Source of the DNA: Gluconobacter morbifer G707
Lineage (GTDB): Bacteria > Pseudomonadota > Alphaproteobacteria > Acetobacterales > Acetobacteraceae
NCBI RefSeq assembly: GCF_000234355.1
Contig: NZ_AGQV01000010.1
Coordinates: 186,001-250,000, forward strand
DNA: 64,000 nt
Direction of reading: 5' to 3'
Shown here: piece after piece, positions 8,284 through 15,955 of the stretch
Layout of the letters: each line of letters opens with the position of its first letter
Numbering within the stretch: position 1 is the stretch's first letter
Translations under genes and position numbers: made by a program
The notes under the pieces: model-generated
What the model was told of the DNA's origin: nothing
Databases searched by the model: none
What the model saw: the letters and a program-made list of their open reading frames with translations, nothing else

Positions 8284-10639
8284 GTGTAGTCCTCATGATC
8301 CGGCGGTTCTCTTCTCCGGCGTTGTCCTGTTCCGCAAGAGGCAGGGACAACGTGACGCGCGTTCCCCGGCGCCTTCCGGAGGGTCCGGGGTCCCGATCGG
8401 CAAGCTGAAGCATCCCAGAATGGTCCTCCATGATCTTCTTGACGATCGCAAGGCCCAGTCCGGTCCCCTTCGCCTTGTGTGTCACATAGGGCTCGGTCAG
8501 CCTGTGGCGCTCTCCCGCAGGCAGACCAATCCCGTCATCTTCGATCTCTAGCAGGACATGCCCGTCCTGAATGTGCAAGCCCATCACAATGTGTCCGATT
8601 GGCTGCACTGGATGGTCACTGGTGTTTTCTCCCGGTTTTCCGCCGTCTGCCATGGCAATCGCGTCAGCTGCATTCTGTAACAGATTTGTCAGGGCCTGAC
8701 CGATCAGCCGTCTGTCACAACGCACGCGCGGACCGGAAGGCAGCAGACCCACTGTCTCATAAATGATTTCCGGGTGGGCATGCCGCTGAAGAACGAGCGC
8801 TTCCCGGCACAGACGGGAAAAGTCTTCGGTCTGCATCACGGGCTGGGGCATTCGTGCAAAAGCCGAGAACTCGTCGACCATCCGGCCAATATCCCCAACC
8901 TGCCGCACGATGGTATCGACAAGCTGGCTGTAGGTGTCGGGGTCCGTCTGAATCTCCTTGAGAAACCGGCGTTTCAGCCGCTCCGCCGCGAGTTGGATGG
9001 GAGTCAGCGGATTCTTGATCTCATGCGCCACGCGACGCGCCACATCCGCCCAGGCCGCCTTGCGCTGCGCCGACTGAAGGGCCGTAATGTCATCGAACGT
9101 CACTACATAACCGGCCACGTCCGTCCCGCGCAGCTCTGCCACGACCCGCACCAGAAGCGTGCGCCCGGCTCCTGCGCCACCACCCTCACCTGGTCCCCCC
9201 GGACGCTGGGCGCCTTCGGTGTCCACCTGCACTTCAGCCGTATGCACGCGCTCCGGTGCCTGGCAGGCCGCAATCAGCAGCGCGGAAAATTCCGGTACGC
9301 TTTCGGCCAGACGCTGCCCGATGGCGGGCATCAGATCCCGTTGCAGAACCGCTGACGCCGCCCTGTTAGGGAGTTCGATGACCTGCGTGCGGTCCAGTCC
9401 GATGACGCCGGCGGAGACGCCCGCCAGAACCGTCTCCGTGAAACGGCGGCGTTCATTGATCTGGTCATAGGCCTGCATCAGTTCCGAACGCTGGCTCTCA
9501 AGCTGGTCCGTCATGCTGTTGAACGCCCGTGACAGCCCCGTGACCTCGTCATCCTTATCCTTGGTGCCTGTCTCCGGCACAGGCACGCGCACGCCCAGAT
9601 CTCCGCGGGAAATCCGCTGTGCCGCCAGGATCAGTAGGCCCAGCGGATTGGCGATCCTGTTGGCCATCGCCAGCCCTGTCAGCATCCCGACCGCCAGCAC
9701 CAGCAATCCCATCAGCGCAAAGATGACCACAAAAGTCACCTGCGTTTTACCCCGGTTGGCGATCATGTGCTGGTAATCCTGCACCAGCGCATCGGTCCGG
9801 TGCATGTGTTCCAGGACATCCGGATCCACCGGGCGCGTGATGACCAGCATCAGCCCCGAGTTCCCGCCCAGCGACACTACGGCCCGCACCATCCTCTGAT
9901 CCGGCCGGTCAAGAATTGCGACATCCCCGGCCCGCGCCATCTCGATCACGGATTTTGGTGGCAAAGGAGGCGGTGCGGTCATGTCCGTACTACCCAGAAG
10001 ACCACCAACGGCAAGAACCTTGTTGGTCAGTGGATCGAACACCTCCGCATCCGTCAGTCCGCGTTCCGTTACCTCGTCGTCCAGAAGCTCCTGCAGACGG
10101 GCCGGATCGTGCAAGAGGTCCGTGCCATGCGCATAGAGTTCATCGTTCTGAACGGTGATAAGTGTGTTGGCGAGTGCGAAGGCTTCCGTCCGCGTATTGT
10201 CGTTATGTTCCCGCAGATAACCCGCGGCGACCGACCGCGCTTCCGTCAGGGCCGTGTTGACGCGATTGGAAAACCAGATCTCCACCCCGTAATGGAAGAA
10301 CAGGGCTGCCACGGCTCCGACCAGAATCGTCGGGGCAACCGCCACGATGCCGAACAGGGTGATGAGCCTTGCGTGAAGCCGTGCGCCTGCGAGGCCCAGC
10401 TTCCGCTCTGCCATCATCCGGCCCATCTGCACCACGGCAGCGGCCGCGATGAGCATAAGCATGACGAAGTCGAGCAGGAACACGATGGCCTGCACCTGCG
10501 GACGATGCGCAAGCGACATTCCGCCCGCAAGAATCACAAAGGTCGCAAAAGCCAGCACAAGGGCCATGACGGTCAGGAGAACCGCTCCATTGGCGCTGGT
10601 CATTCGCGTCAGCAGGCGCCGGATGGAGGGGCGTTTCAC
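8273..10639 (-). CDS. ntrY: NtrY sensor histidine kinase
   Basis: 788-residue membrane histidine kinase. The N-terminal part has two hydrophobic helices, a periplasmic sensor region and a further helix near FVVIFALMGLLVLAVGML. It continues with a HAMP segment, a PAS-like region, the HisKA box with phospho-acceptor His in RVAHEIKNPLTPIQ, and an ATPase domain with an N box (LLQNAADAI), DDGIGLP and KGTGLGLAIV. Partner of NtrX. Its start overlaps the stop of the upstream NtrC-like gene (ATGA), so the two are translationally coupled. A glycine-rich low-complexity insertion (PGGPGEGGGAGAG) sits between PAS and kinase. Confidence 0.95.
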   Translation of the reverse strand: MKRPSIRRLLTRMTSANGAVLLTVMALVLAFATFVILAGGMSLAHRPQVQAIVFLLDFVMLMLIAAAAVVQMGRMMAERKLGLAGARLHARLITLFGIVAVAPTILVGAVAALFFHYGVEIWFSNRVNTALTEARSVAAGYLREHNDNTRTEAFALANTLITVQNDELYAHGTDLLHDPARLQELLDDEVTERGLTDAEVFDPLTNKVLAVGGLLGSTDMTAPPPLPPKSVIEMARAGDVAILDRPDQRMVRAVVSLGGNSGLMLVITRPVDPDVLEHMHRTDALVQDYQHMIANRGKTQVTFVVIFALMGLLVLAVGMLTGLAMANRIANPLGLLILAAQRISRGDLGVRVPVPETGTKDKDDEVTGLSRAFNSMTDQLESQRSELMQAYDQINERRRFTETVLAGVSAGVIGLDRTQVIELPNRAASAVLQRDLMPAIGQRLAESVPEFSALLIAACQAPERVHTAEVQVDTEGAQRPGGPGEGGGAGAGRTLLVRVVAELRGTDVAGYVVTFDDITALQSAQRKAAWADVARRVAHEIKNPLTPIQLAAERLKRRFLKEIQTDPDTYSQLVDTIVRQVGDIGRMVDEFSAFARMPQPVMQTEDFSRLCREALVLQRHAHPEIIYETVGLLPSGPRVRCDRRLIGQALTNLLQNAADAIAMADGGKPGENTSDHPVQPIGHIVMGLHIQDGHVLLEIEDDGIGLPAGERHRLTEPYVTHKAKGTGLGLAIVKKIMEDHSGMLQLADRDPGPSGRRRGTRVTLSLPLAEQDNAGEENRRIMRTTHGA

Positions 10640-11379
10640 TCGTCGCCGCCTTTCGGGACAGTCACGTCCAGTTCGCGGATCTTCTTACGCAGTGTATTGC
10701 GGTTCAGGCCGAGAATAGCGGCTGCACGCAGCTGGTTCCCACTCGTCCGCCGCAGGACCATCGTAATCAGCGGACGCTCCACTTCTCCGATTACACAGGC
10801 ATGCAGGTCCCCGGCCCTGTTTTCAAGGCCACTCTCCAGATAATCCTCCAGCGGACGCTCCAGGGCACGCGCCAGTCCGCGCGGGCGTTCTGTCCCATCG
10901 CCCGGCAGCCGGCACACCGCTCCGATCCTGTCCGGTCCCAGTTTCTGGGACGAATCGAAAGATGCCAGCCAGCGATGCAGTCCCACATCCAGCGCGCCCT
11001 GCCGCATCAGCAGCGTAAAATCATGCCGGCTGGCCGCAATCACACGCAGATCCGTCTCCGGAGCATGAAGACAGGTGATAAAGCGTGCCTGAAGTTCGGG
11101 ACAGAGGCAGTCGATCTCATCCAGCAGCAGCGTTCCACCCTGTGCCTGGGCGATCCATCCCGTCTTGCCCTCCCCGCCGAACAGGGCTTCGGGCCGCAGG
11201 GCGCGTGGCGTCGCGGTCAAGGCGGCGACAACAAATGGACAGGTCGACCGGGGGCTATGAGCATGGAGACGTCTAGCTACGTCCTGCCGGTCCAGACGGG
11301 ATGCTCCATAAAGAAAAACGGGACGGCAGGTCGGGTCGGTCAGGGCGGCCTGAGCCTGCCCCGTCGCCATCTGCGTCAT
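10636..11379 (-). CDS. Degenerate NtrC-like protein without receiver
   Basis: 247 residues; full NtrC is about 470-490. The receiver domain is absent. The Walker A region reads LYGASRLDRQDVARRL, so the invariant GK of the P-loop is lost. The GAFTGA loop is missing (FGGEGKTGWIAQAQGGTLL), although a Walker B-like GGTLLLDEID remains. The C-terminal Fis-type helix-turn-helix is well kept (LRRTSGNQLRAAAILGLNRN). It occupies the normal ntrC position between dusB and ntrY, while ntrB is absent. The likely role is a DNA-binding protein without ATPase or sigma-54 activity; it may be a reduced ntrC kept for its DNA-binding end. The open frame is intact. Confidence 0.85.
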   Translation of the reverse strand: MTQMATGQAQAALTDPTCRPVFLYGASRLDRQDVARRLHAHSPRSTCPFVVAALTATPRALRPEALFGGEGKTGWIAQAQGGTLLLDEIDCLCPELQARFITCLHAPETDLRVIAASRHDFTLLMRQGALDVGLHRWLASFDSSQKLGPDRIGAVCRLPGDGTERPRGLARALERPLEDYLESGLENRAGDLHACVIGEVERPLITMVLRRTSGNQLRAAAILGLNRNTLRKKIRELDVTVPKGGDE

Positions 11380-11429
11380 ACGATGCGGTCTGTCACGCAG
11401 CAGCCCGCTGCCGTACGGTGCAGCATGTC

Positions 11430-12521
11430 TCAGGCCGCCTCCCGGCTGCCATCGCGGCTCATGCTGGCCGCAGGTCCACTTTCACGATCCCGCACGATCC
11501 CAGCCCCGATGTTCCGGTCATAGAAATCTGTCAGAAGACTGATGACCTCGGATGCATTGTCGATCCGGTTGATGGTGGAGCGGAATGTCGCGGAGCCGGG
11601 CAGCCCGGCCGAATACCAGGAGACATGCTTGCGCGCGAGACGTAGACCCGGGCGCTCGCCAAAATGATCCAGCATCATGCGATAGTGCTGAAGAACGATG
11701 GTCTTTTCCGTTGGTAGATCAGGATCCGGGATGTCTTCCCCGGTCCGCAGGGACCCTGCGACCTGCGCCGTGAACCATGGACGCCCGTAACAGCCACGCC
11801 CGATCATCACCCCGTCTGCCTGCGACTGATGCAGTGCTTCCCGGGCGTCACGGATCGTATTGATGTCCCCGTTCACGATGACAGGCAGGGAAACGGCATC
11901 CTTGACCGTCTTCACGAAACGCCAGTCCGCCGTGCCGTTATAGAACATCTGCCTGGTGCGGCCATGAACCGTTACCATGCGGATTCCGCTTTCCTGAGCG
12001 ATTTTCGCCAGTCTCGGCGCGTTCAGGGAGCCATGATCCCAGCCCATCCGCATTTTGAGCGTCACAGGCACATCGACCGCCCGGGCCGTTGCTTCCAGCA
12101 GTTTCCCGGCCAGGACTTCATCGCGCATCAGGGCCGATCCGGCCATCTGACCGATCGCCACCTTCTTCACGGGACAGCCGAAATTGATGTCGATGAGATT
12201 CGCTCCCCCATCGACGGAAATTTTCGCGGCCTGCGCCATGGCGTCCGGGTCGCATCCCGCCAGCTGAACGGCATTGGGACCATGCTCCGCCATGCGGGCC
12301 ATGCGCATCGTGTTCTCGTTCTCCCTGATCATCGCCCAGGATGCGATCATCTCCGAAACGACGAGGCCCGCCCCCAGCTCGCGCGCAAGCTGGCGGAACG
12401 GCAGGTCCGTCACACCTGACATGGGTGCGAGGATCACGGGGTCCCGGATCACCACACCCTGACCAAGATCGATCGGCGCAAGCATGCGGTTCGGAGGAGC
12501 GGAAATGGATGAAGCTGTCAT
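11430..12521 (-). CDS. dusB: tRNA-dihydrouridine synthase DusB
   Basis: 363-residue FMN enzyme that reduces uridines in the D loop of t[16 protein letters not shown] near residues 31-43 is the FMN-binding start of the TIM barrel. [10 protein letters not shown] contains the catalytic Cys, and [21 protein letters not shown] and [13 protein letters not shown] complete the flavin and active-site signatures. First gene of the run that continues to the NtrC-like gene 50 bases downstream. The C-terminal tail after position ~340 is poorly conserved. Confidence 0.95.
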   Translation of the reverse strand: MTASSISAPPNRMLAPIDLGQGVVIRDPVILAPMSGVTDLPFRQLARELGAGLVVSEMIASWAMIRENENTMRMARMAEHGPNAVQLAGCDPDAMAQAAKISVDGGANLIDINFGCPVKKVAIGQMAGSALMRDEVLAGKLLEATARAVDVPVTLKMRMGWDHGSLNAPRLAKIAQESGIRMVTVHGRTRQMFYNGTADWRFVKTVKDAVSLPVIVNGDINTIRDAREALHQSQADGVMIGRGCYGRPWFTAQVAGSLRTGEDIPDPDLPTEKTIVLQHYRMMLDHFGERPGLRLARKHVSWYSAGLPGSATFRSTINRIDNASEVISLLTDFYDRNIGAGIVRDRESGPAASMSRDGSREAA

Positions 12522-12656
12522 GATAGGCTCAATTTACCGACCCGCCCGCCCGAGCGCAAACGCTCCTTTTCCAAGAAACCGACCACCAGACCTGCGCGCT
12601 ATAACGTCCTGACCGGAACGAACCCGATCTGTTCCGTCACGGCGAAGGAGAAACAC

Positions 12657-13472
12657 ATGCCGCATATCACTACCAGTGACGGAACCCGCATTTACTACGA
12701 GGAGCAGGGCCAGGGACGTCCCCTGATCCTGATTCACGGCTGGACATTCTCGGGTCGCTTTTTCCACCGCAACATCGGGCCCCTGTCCGAACAGACCCGC
12801 GTCATCACCCTGGACCTCCGCGGGCACGGGCGGTCGGACAAGCCCCGGCACGGATACCGCGTCTCCCGCCTCGCCGCCGATCTTCAGGACCTCCTGATTG
12901 CCCTGAACATCAACGATGCCACCGTGCTCGGCTGGTCCCTGGGCTGCCCGGTCATCTGGTCCTATCTGGAACTTTTCGGACGCGAACGCATCCGCAACGC
13001 CATTTTCGTTCAGCAGACGCCCCGACAGTATTATTCGGCCGACTGGAAGTATGGTCATGCCATCTGTTACGATCAGGCCGGTCTCGCCTCGCTTCAGCAG
13101 CAGTTGTCCCTGACACCGGAAGCATTTGACCGCACCAATCTCAAAAGCTGCCTCTGCCACGACCTTCCGAAAGATGAAGAGGCATTTCTTCTTCAGGAAA
13201 TGGCAGAAAGTCCTGCCTTCGCGCGTAGTCCCCTGATGGCGGATCATACCAATGCCGACTGGCGGGATGTCCTGCCCCGGTTCCAGCTCCGCGCCATCAT
13301 GATGGTTGCGAAGAAAGACACCGTTCTCGATCCGCGTGGACCGGAATGGGTCGCGCAGAACATGCCCAACTGCAAACCGGTCTATTTCGAAGACAGTGCC
13401 CATATGATCTTTCTCGATGAAACCGAGAAGTTCAACCAGACTGTCCTCTCCTTCCTGAATGGCGAGATATGA
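12657..13472 (+). CDS. Alpha/beta hydrolase
   Basis: 271-residue alpha/beta-hydrolase-fold protein. LIHGWTFSGRFF holds the oxyanion-hole HGW, VLGWSLGCPV holds the nucleophile elbow G-W-S-L-G, and EDSAHMIFLDE holds the catalytic His. Similar proteins include haloperoxidase-like esterases and lactone hydrolases; the substrate is not determinable. The start follows GGAGAAACAC, a good ribosome site. The stop overlaps the start of the next gene by 4 bases, so it is co-translated with a sugar-isomerase-like protein; this pairing suggests work on a carbohydrate-derived ester or lactone. Divergent from dusB across 135 bases. Confidence 0.85.
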   Translation: MPHITTSDGTRIYYEEQGQGRPLILIHGWTFSGRFFHRNIGPLSEQTRVITLDLRGHGRSDKPRHGYRVSRLAADLQDLLIALNINDATVLGWSLGCPVIWSYLELFGRERIRNAIFVQQTPRQYYSADWKYGHAICYDQAGLASLQQQLSLTPEAFDRTNLKSCLCHDLPKDEEAFLLQEMAESPAFARSPLMADHTNADWRDVLPRFQLRAIMMVAKKDTVLDPRGPEWVAQNMPNCKPVYFEDSAHMIFLDETEKFNQTVLSFLNGEI

Positions 13473-14317
13473 GCGATTTTCCCTTTCTTTTCGGCGTCAA
13501 CGAATTCACAACACAGCCTTGGTCCTTCGAAGAGGACATCCACCGCTACCGTGAACTGGGCGTTCAGGCTGTGGAAATCTGCGAAGTCAAACTCGATCCC
13601 GCCCGTCTCGACCAACAGATGCGTCTGGCGCAGGAGAGCGGGATGGTTATCAGTGCCATACAGCCCTCCGTCCGGACCTTCTTCGGGAGCGCCATGGCTC
13701 CTGACCCCGAAGAACCGGCTGCACGCTTCCGTCGCTTCGAACAGAGCTTGCGAACCCTTGCTCCATACGCGCCAGGGACGGTGTTCGTCACCAATACCGG
13801 GGCTCCTCCCCACGGGAATATCCGGCGCACCATGGACGAAACGGTACAGGCCCTGAGAAAACTCTGCCCGATTGCCGTTGAGCTTGGCGTTTCCCTTTCT
13901 CTGGAACCGCTGAACCCGACCTCCATGAACACGGAAAGCGCCATCTGGACCATTGACCAGGCCATGGACATCATTGACGGGGTCGGCCATCCGGCCGTGG
14001 GGCTGTGCCTCGATTTCTGGAACATCTGGCAGCAGGATGACGTCTGTGCGGCCATCCGCAGGGCAGGCGAAAAAATCAATGTCCTTCAGGTGAGCGACTG
14101 GCGCACACCGTATTCCCCGACAGACCGTCTGATCCCCGGAGATGGCGACATTCCCCTGCATGACATGCTCCGCGCCACGGCAGATGCCGGATTCCGGGGC
14201 TCCTGCACAGTGGAGATCTTTTCTTCCAACGTCCCTGACAGCCTCTATGACCGGGATCTGAAAACCGTGATTACGGAATGCCGGGATGGCCTGGACAAAG
14301 CGTGGCGGACGGCATGA
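13469..14317 (+). CDS. Sugar phosphate isomerase/epimerase-like TIM-barrel protein
   Basis: 282 residues of the xylose-isomerase-like TIM barrel family (AP endonuclease 2 fold). Metal-ligand candidates occur in the expected strand ends: SLEPLNP (Glu), LCLDFWNIW (Asp and downstream residues), VSDWR (Asp) and CTVEIFSS (Glu) near the C terminus. The family includes hydroxypyruvate isomerases, tagatose/psicose epimerases and inosose isomerases; this member cannot be assigned further. Its ATGA overlap with the hydrolase stop makes a two-gene operon that ends at a strong GC hairpin. Confidence 0.82.
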   Translation: MSDFPFLFGVNEFTTQPWSFEEDIHRYRELGVQAVEICEVKLDPARLDQQMRLAQESGMVISAIQPSVRTFFGSAMAPDPEEPAARFRRFEQSLRTLAPYAPGTVFVTNTGAPPHGNIRRTMDETVQALRKLCPIAVELGVSLSLEPLNPTSMNTESAIWTIDQAMDIIDGVGHPAVGLCLDFWNIWQQDDVCAAIRRAGEKINVLQVSDWRTPYSPTDRLIPGDGDIPLHDMLRATADAGFRGSCTVEIFSSNVPDSLYDRDLKTVITECRDGLDKAWRTA

Positions 14318-14324
14318 CCAGATT

Positions 14325-14358
14325 GGCCAGCCCCGCCACCACAGAACCGGGGCTGGCC
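14325..14358. terminator. Strong GC-rich hairpin
   Basis: Perfect 11-base inverted repeat GGCCAGCCCCG (14325-14335) and CGGGGCTGGCC (14348-14358) with a 12-base loop, directly after the isomerase stop and also downstream of the small minus-strand gene. No T tract follows, so termination is inferred from the stem and the convergent position. Confidence 0.7.
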
Positions 14359-14427
14359 GAACCCGTTATCTGCGGAGCGTTCTCCGTGTCCAGTCGGGCT
14401 CAGCGACCCGCTTTTCCGGGAAATGCC

Positions 14428-14679
14428 TTACCGAGCCGGACCAATTTCCTGCTCGTGCCGTTTCAGACCGTCCTCGGTCAGAACGTATCGCCCTTCCGGG
14501 GTGCGTCTGGTCAAGCCCATGCGCTCCAGGCGGTCAAGACAGGGCTGATCCTTCAGCCCCTCCGGCCGCCCTGCCGATGCACAGAGCAGAACACGGTGCA
14601 GCGTCGAACGGCAGCATGTTTCAAGATAGGGTTCGTCCCACATGCCATCGCGTCTATCGCGTCCCCCCGCCCCCGCCAA
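14428..14679 (-). CDS. Small winged-helix-like hypothetical protein
   Basis: 83 residues (or 71 from the internal Met in GMWDEPYLE). The second half, CLDRLERMGLTRRTPEGRY followed by VLTEDGLKRHE, has the spacing of a recognition helix followed by a wing as in MarR- or PadR-like domains. It is divergent from pyrD with about 56 bases between starts, and its 3' side faces the 14325-14358 hairpin. A longer open frame on the plus strand crosses it, but that frame is the spurious upstream extension of pyrD. Function unknown; the reality of the gene rests on its protein-like composition. Confidence 0.55.
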   Translation of the reverse strand: MAGAGGRDRRDGMWDEPYLETCCRSTLHRVLLCASAGRPEGLKDQPCLDRLERMGLTRRTPEGRYVLTEDGLKRHEQEIGPAR

Positions 14680-14735
14680 GCCAAAACTACAGGACGACGT
14701 GCGCCGGGAAGCGGTTTAAAGTAAGAAAGCGACTC

Positions 14736-15809
14736 ATGATCGATCTCGGAACCATGGTTACGCCCTTTCTGCATCGCCTCGACACGGAAACGGCGCACGA
14801 ACTTGCCATTCATTCGCTCGCGCTCGGACTGGGCGGCAGTGCCGCAAAGGACGTCCCGGCCTTCGCGGTCCGGACGCTCGGGCTGCGCTTTCCGAACCCG
14901 ATCGGACTGGCCGCGGGATTTGACAAGAACGCCCGCGCCATCCGTCCGCTGGCCAAGCTCGGCTTCGGCCACATCGAAGCCGGGACCGTGACGCCACGCC
15001 CACAGCCCGGCAACCCAAAACCCCGTCTGTTCCGGCTGCCCGAAGATGGCGCCATCATCAATCGCATGGGCTTCAATGGCTGCGGCATAGACCGCTTCTG
15101 CCGCCGTCTCGCACGTCTGCACCGTCCGATGCCCAATGGCCGCCTCAGGGGGGCGACCGTCCCACTGGGCGTCAATATCGGCATCAACAAGACCGGTGCC
15201 GATCCTCTGAAGGATTATCCTGAACTCGTCTCCCGCGTCAGTTCCTATGCGGATTACGTGACGATGAACCTGTCCTCGCCCAACACGCCCGGTCTGCGTG
15301 ATCTTCAGTCCGCAGACATCCTCCGGGAACTGCTGGCGGCCATCAACACCCGCAACCCCCAGCGTCCGCCACTTCTGGTCAAGCTGGCGCCCGATCTGGA
15401 TAACGCCTCCTACGGACCGATTCTCGAAGCGGCCATCGCGGGCGGTGCGCAGGGTCTGATCCTGACCAATACCACCATCACTCGTCCCGGCCATCTGACC
15501 AGCCCCCATGCGAATGAGACCGGTGGCCTCTCCGGCCGTCCCCTCGCTCCTCGCGCACGTGATGTGCTGAAGGCTGTCTCGGAACAGAACCGCGGTCGTC
15601 TCGCCCTCATCTCCTGTGGTGGAATCGAAAGCGGGGAAGACATTCTCGAGAGAATCCGCATGGGCGCGGACATGGTCCAGATCTACACGTCGTTCGTCCT
15701 GCAGGGACCGGGCATCTTGGCGCGCCTGAAGGCGGAACTGCGTGACGCCATGCGCCGTGACGGCTTCGAGACGATCAGCGACGCCAGAGGCGTTGATCTG
15801 CCCGCCTGA
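14736..15809 (+). CDS. pyrD: Dihydroorotate dehydrogenase (quinone), class 2
   Basis: 357-residue FMN enzyme oxidising dihydroorotate to orotate with ubiquinone, in pyrimidine synthesis at the inner membrane face. The class 2 N-terminal helix (LHRLDTETAHELAIHSLAL) is present. LAAGFDKNA, NRMGFNG and NIGINK bind FMN, and MNLSSPNTPGLR carries the catalytic base Ser. NTTITRP and ISCGGIESGEDI close the flavin site. The open frame runs on upstream to 14286, but the homologous protein begins at the ATG at 14736 (IDLGTMVTPF), so that start is chosen; the ribosome site is weak. Confidence 0.95.
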   Translation: MIDLGTMVTPFLHRLDTETAHELAIHSLALGLGGSAAKDVPAFAVRTLGLRFPNPIGLAAGFDKNARAIRPLAKLGFGHIEAGTVTPRPQPGNPKPRLFRLPEDGAIINRMGFNGCGIDRFCRRLARLHRPMPNGRLRGATVPLGVNIGINKTGADPLKDYPELVSRVSSYADYVTMNLSSPNTPGLRDLQSADILRELLAAINTRNPQRPPLLVKLAPDLDNASYGPILEAAIAGGAQGLILTNTTITRPGHLTSPHANETGGLSGRPLAPRARDVLKAVSEQNRGRLALISCGGIESGEDILERIRMGADMVQIYTSFVLQGPGILARLKAELRDAMRRDGFETISDARGVDLPA

Positions 15810-15955
15810 CAACCGCACGGAATGTGCCCTTTTCCGTTCAGGAAGATCAGGGGCACTTTCCATGCGCTGAACGGAATGTGTTCCCCTGTGATGAACCCGT
15901 TTCGTGTCAAACCGTTTAACGGGGAATGCCGATCATCAGGGAGGGACACGAACGG

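Noticed and set aside
9767-10843. Plus-strand open frame of 358 codons over ntrY
   Set aside because: Shadow of the sensor kinase; the translation is rich in His, Arg and Pro without fold signatures.
14286-14735. 150-codon N-terminal extension of pyrD
   Set aside because: The extension matches nothing in class 2 dihydroorotate dehydrogenases and overlaps a hairpin and an opposite small gene; the ATG at 14736 fits the family start.
14553-15863. Long minus-strand open frame of 436 codons opposite pyrD
   Set aside because: It is antisense to a clearly recognised pyrD with all flavin motifs; its translation is low-complexity and matches no fold.
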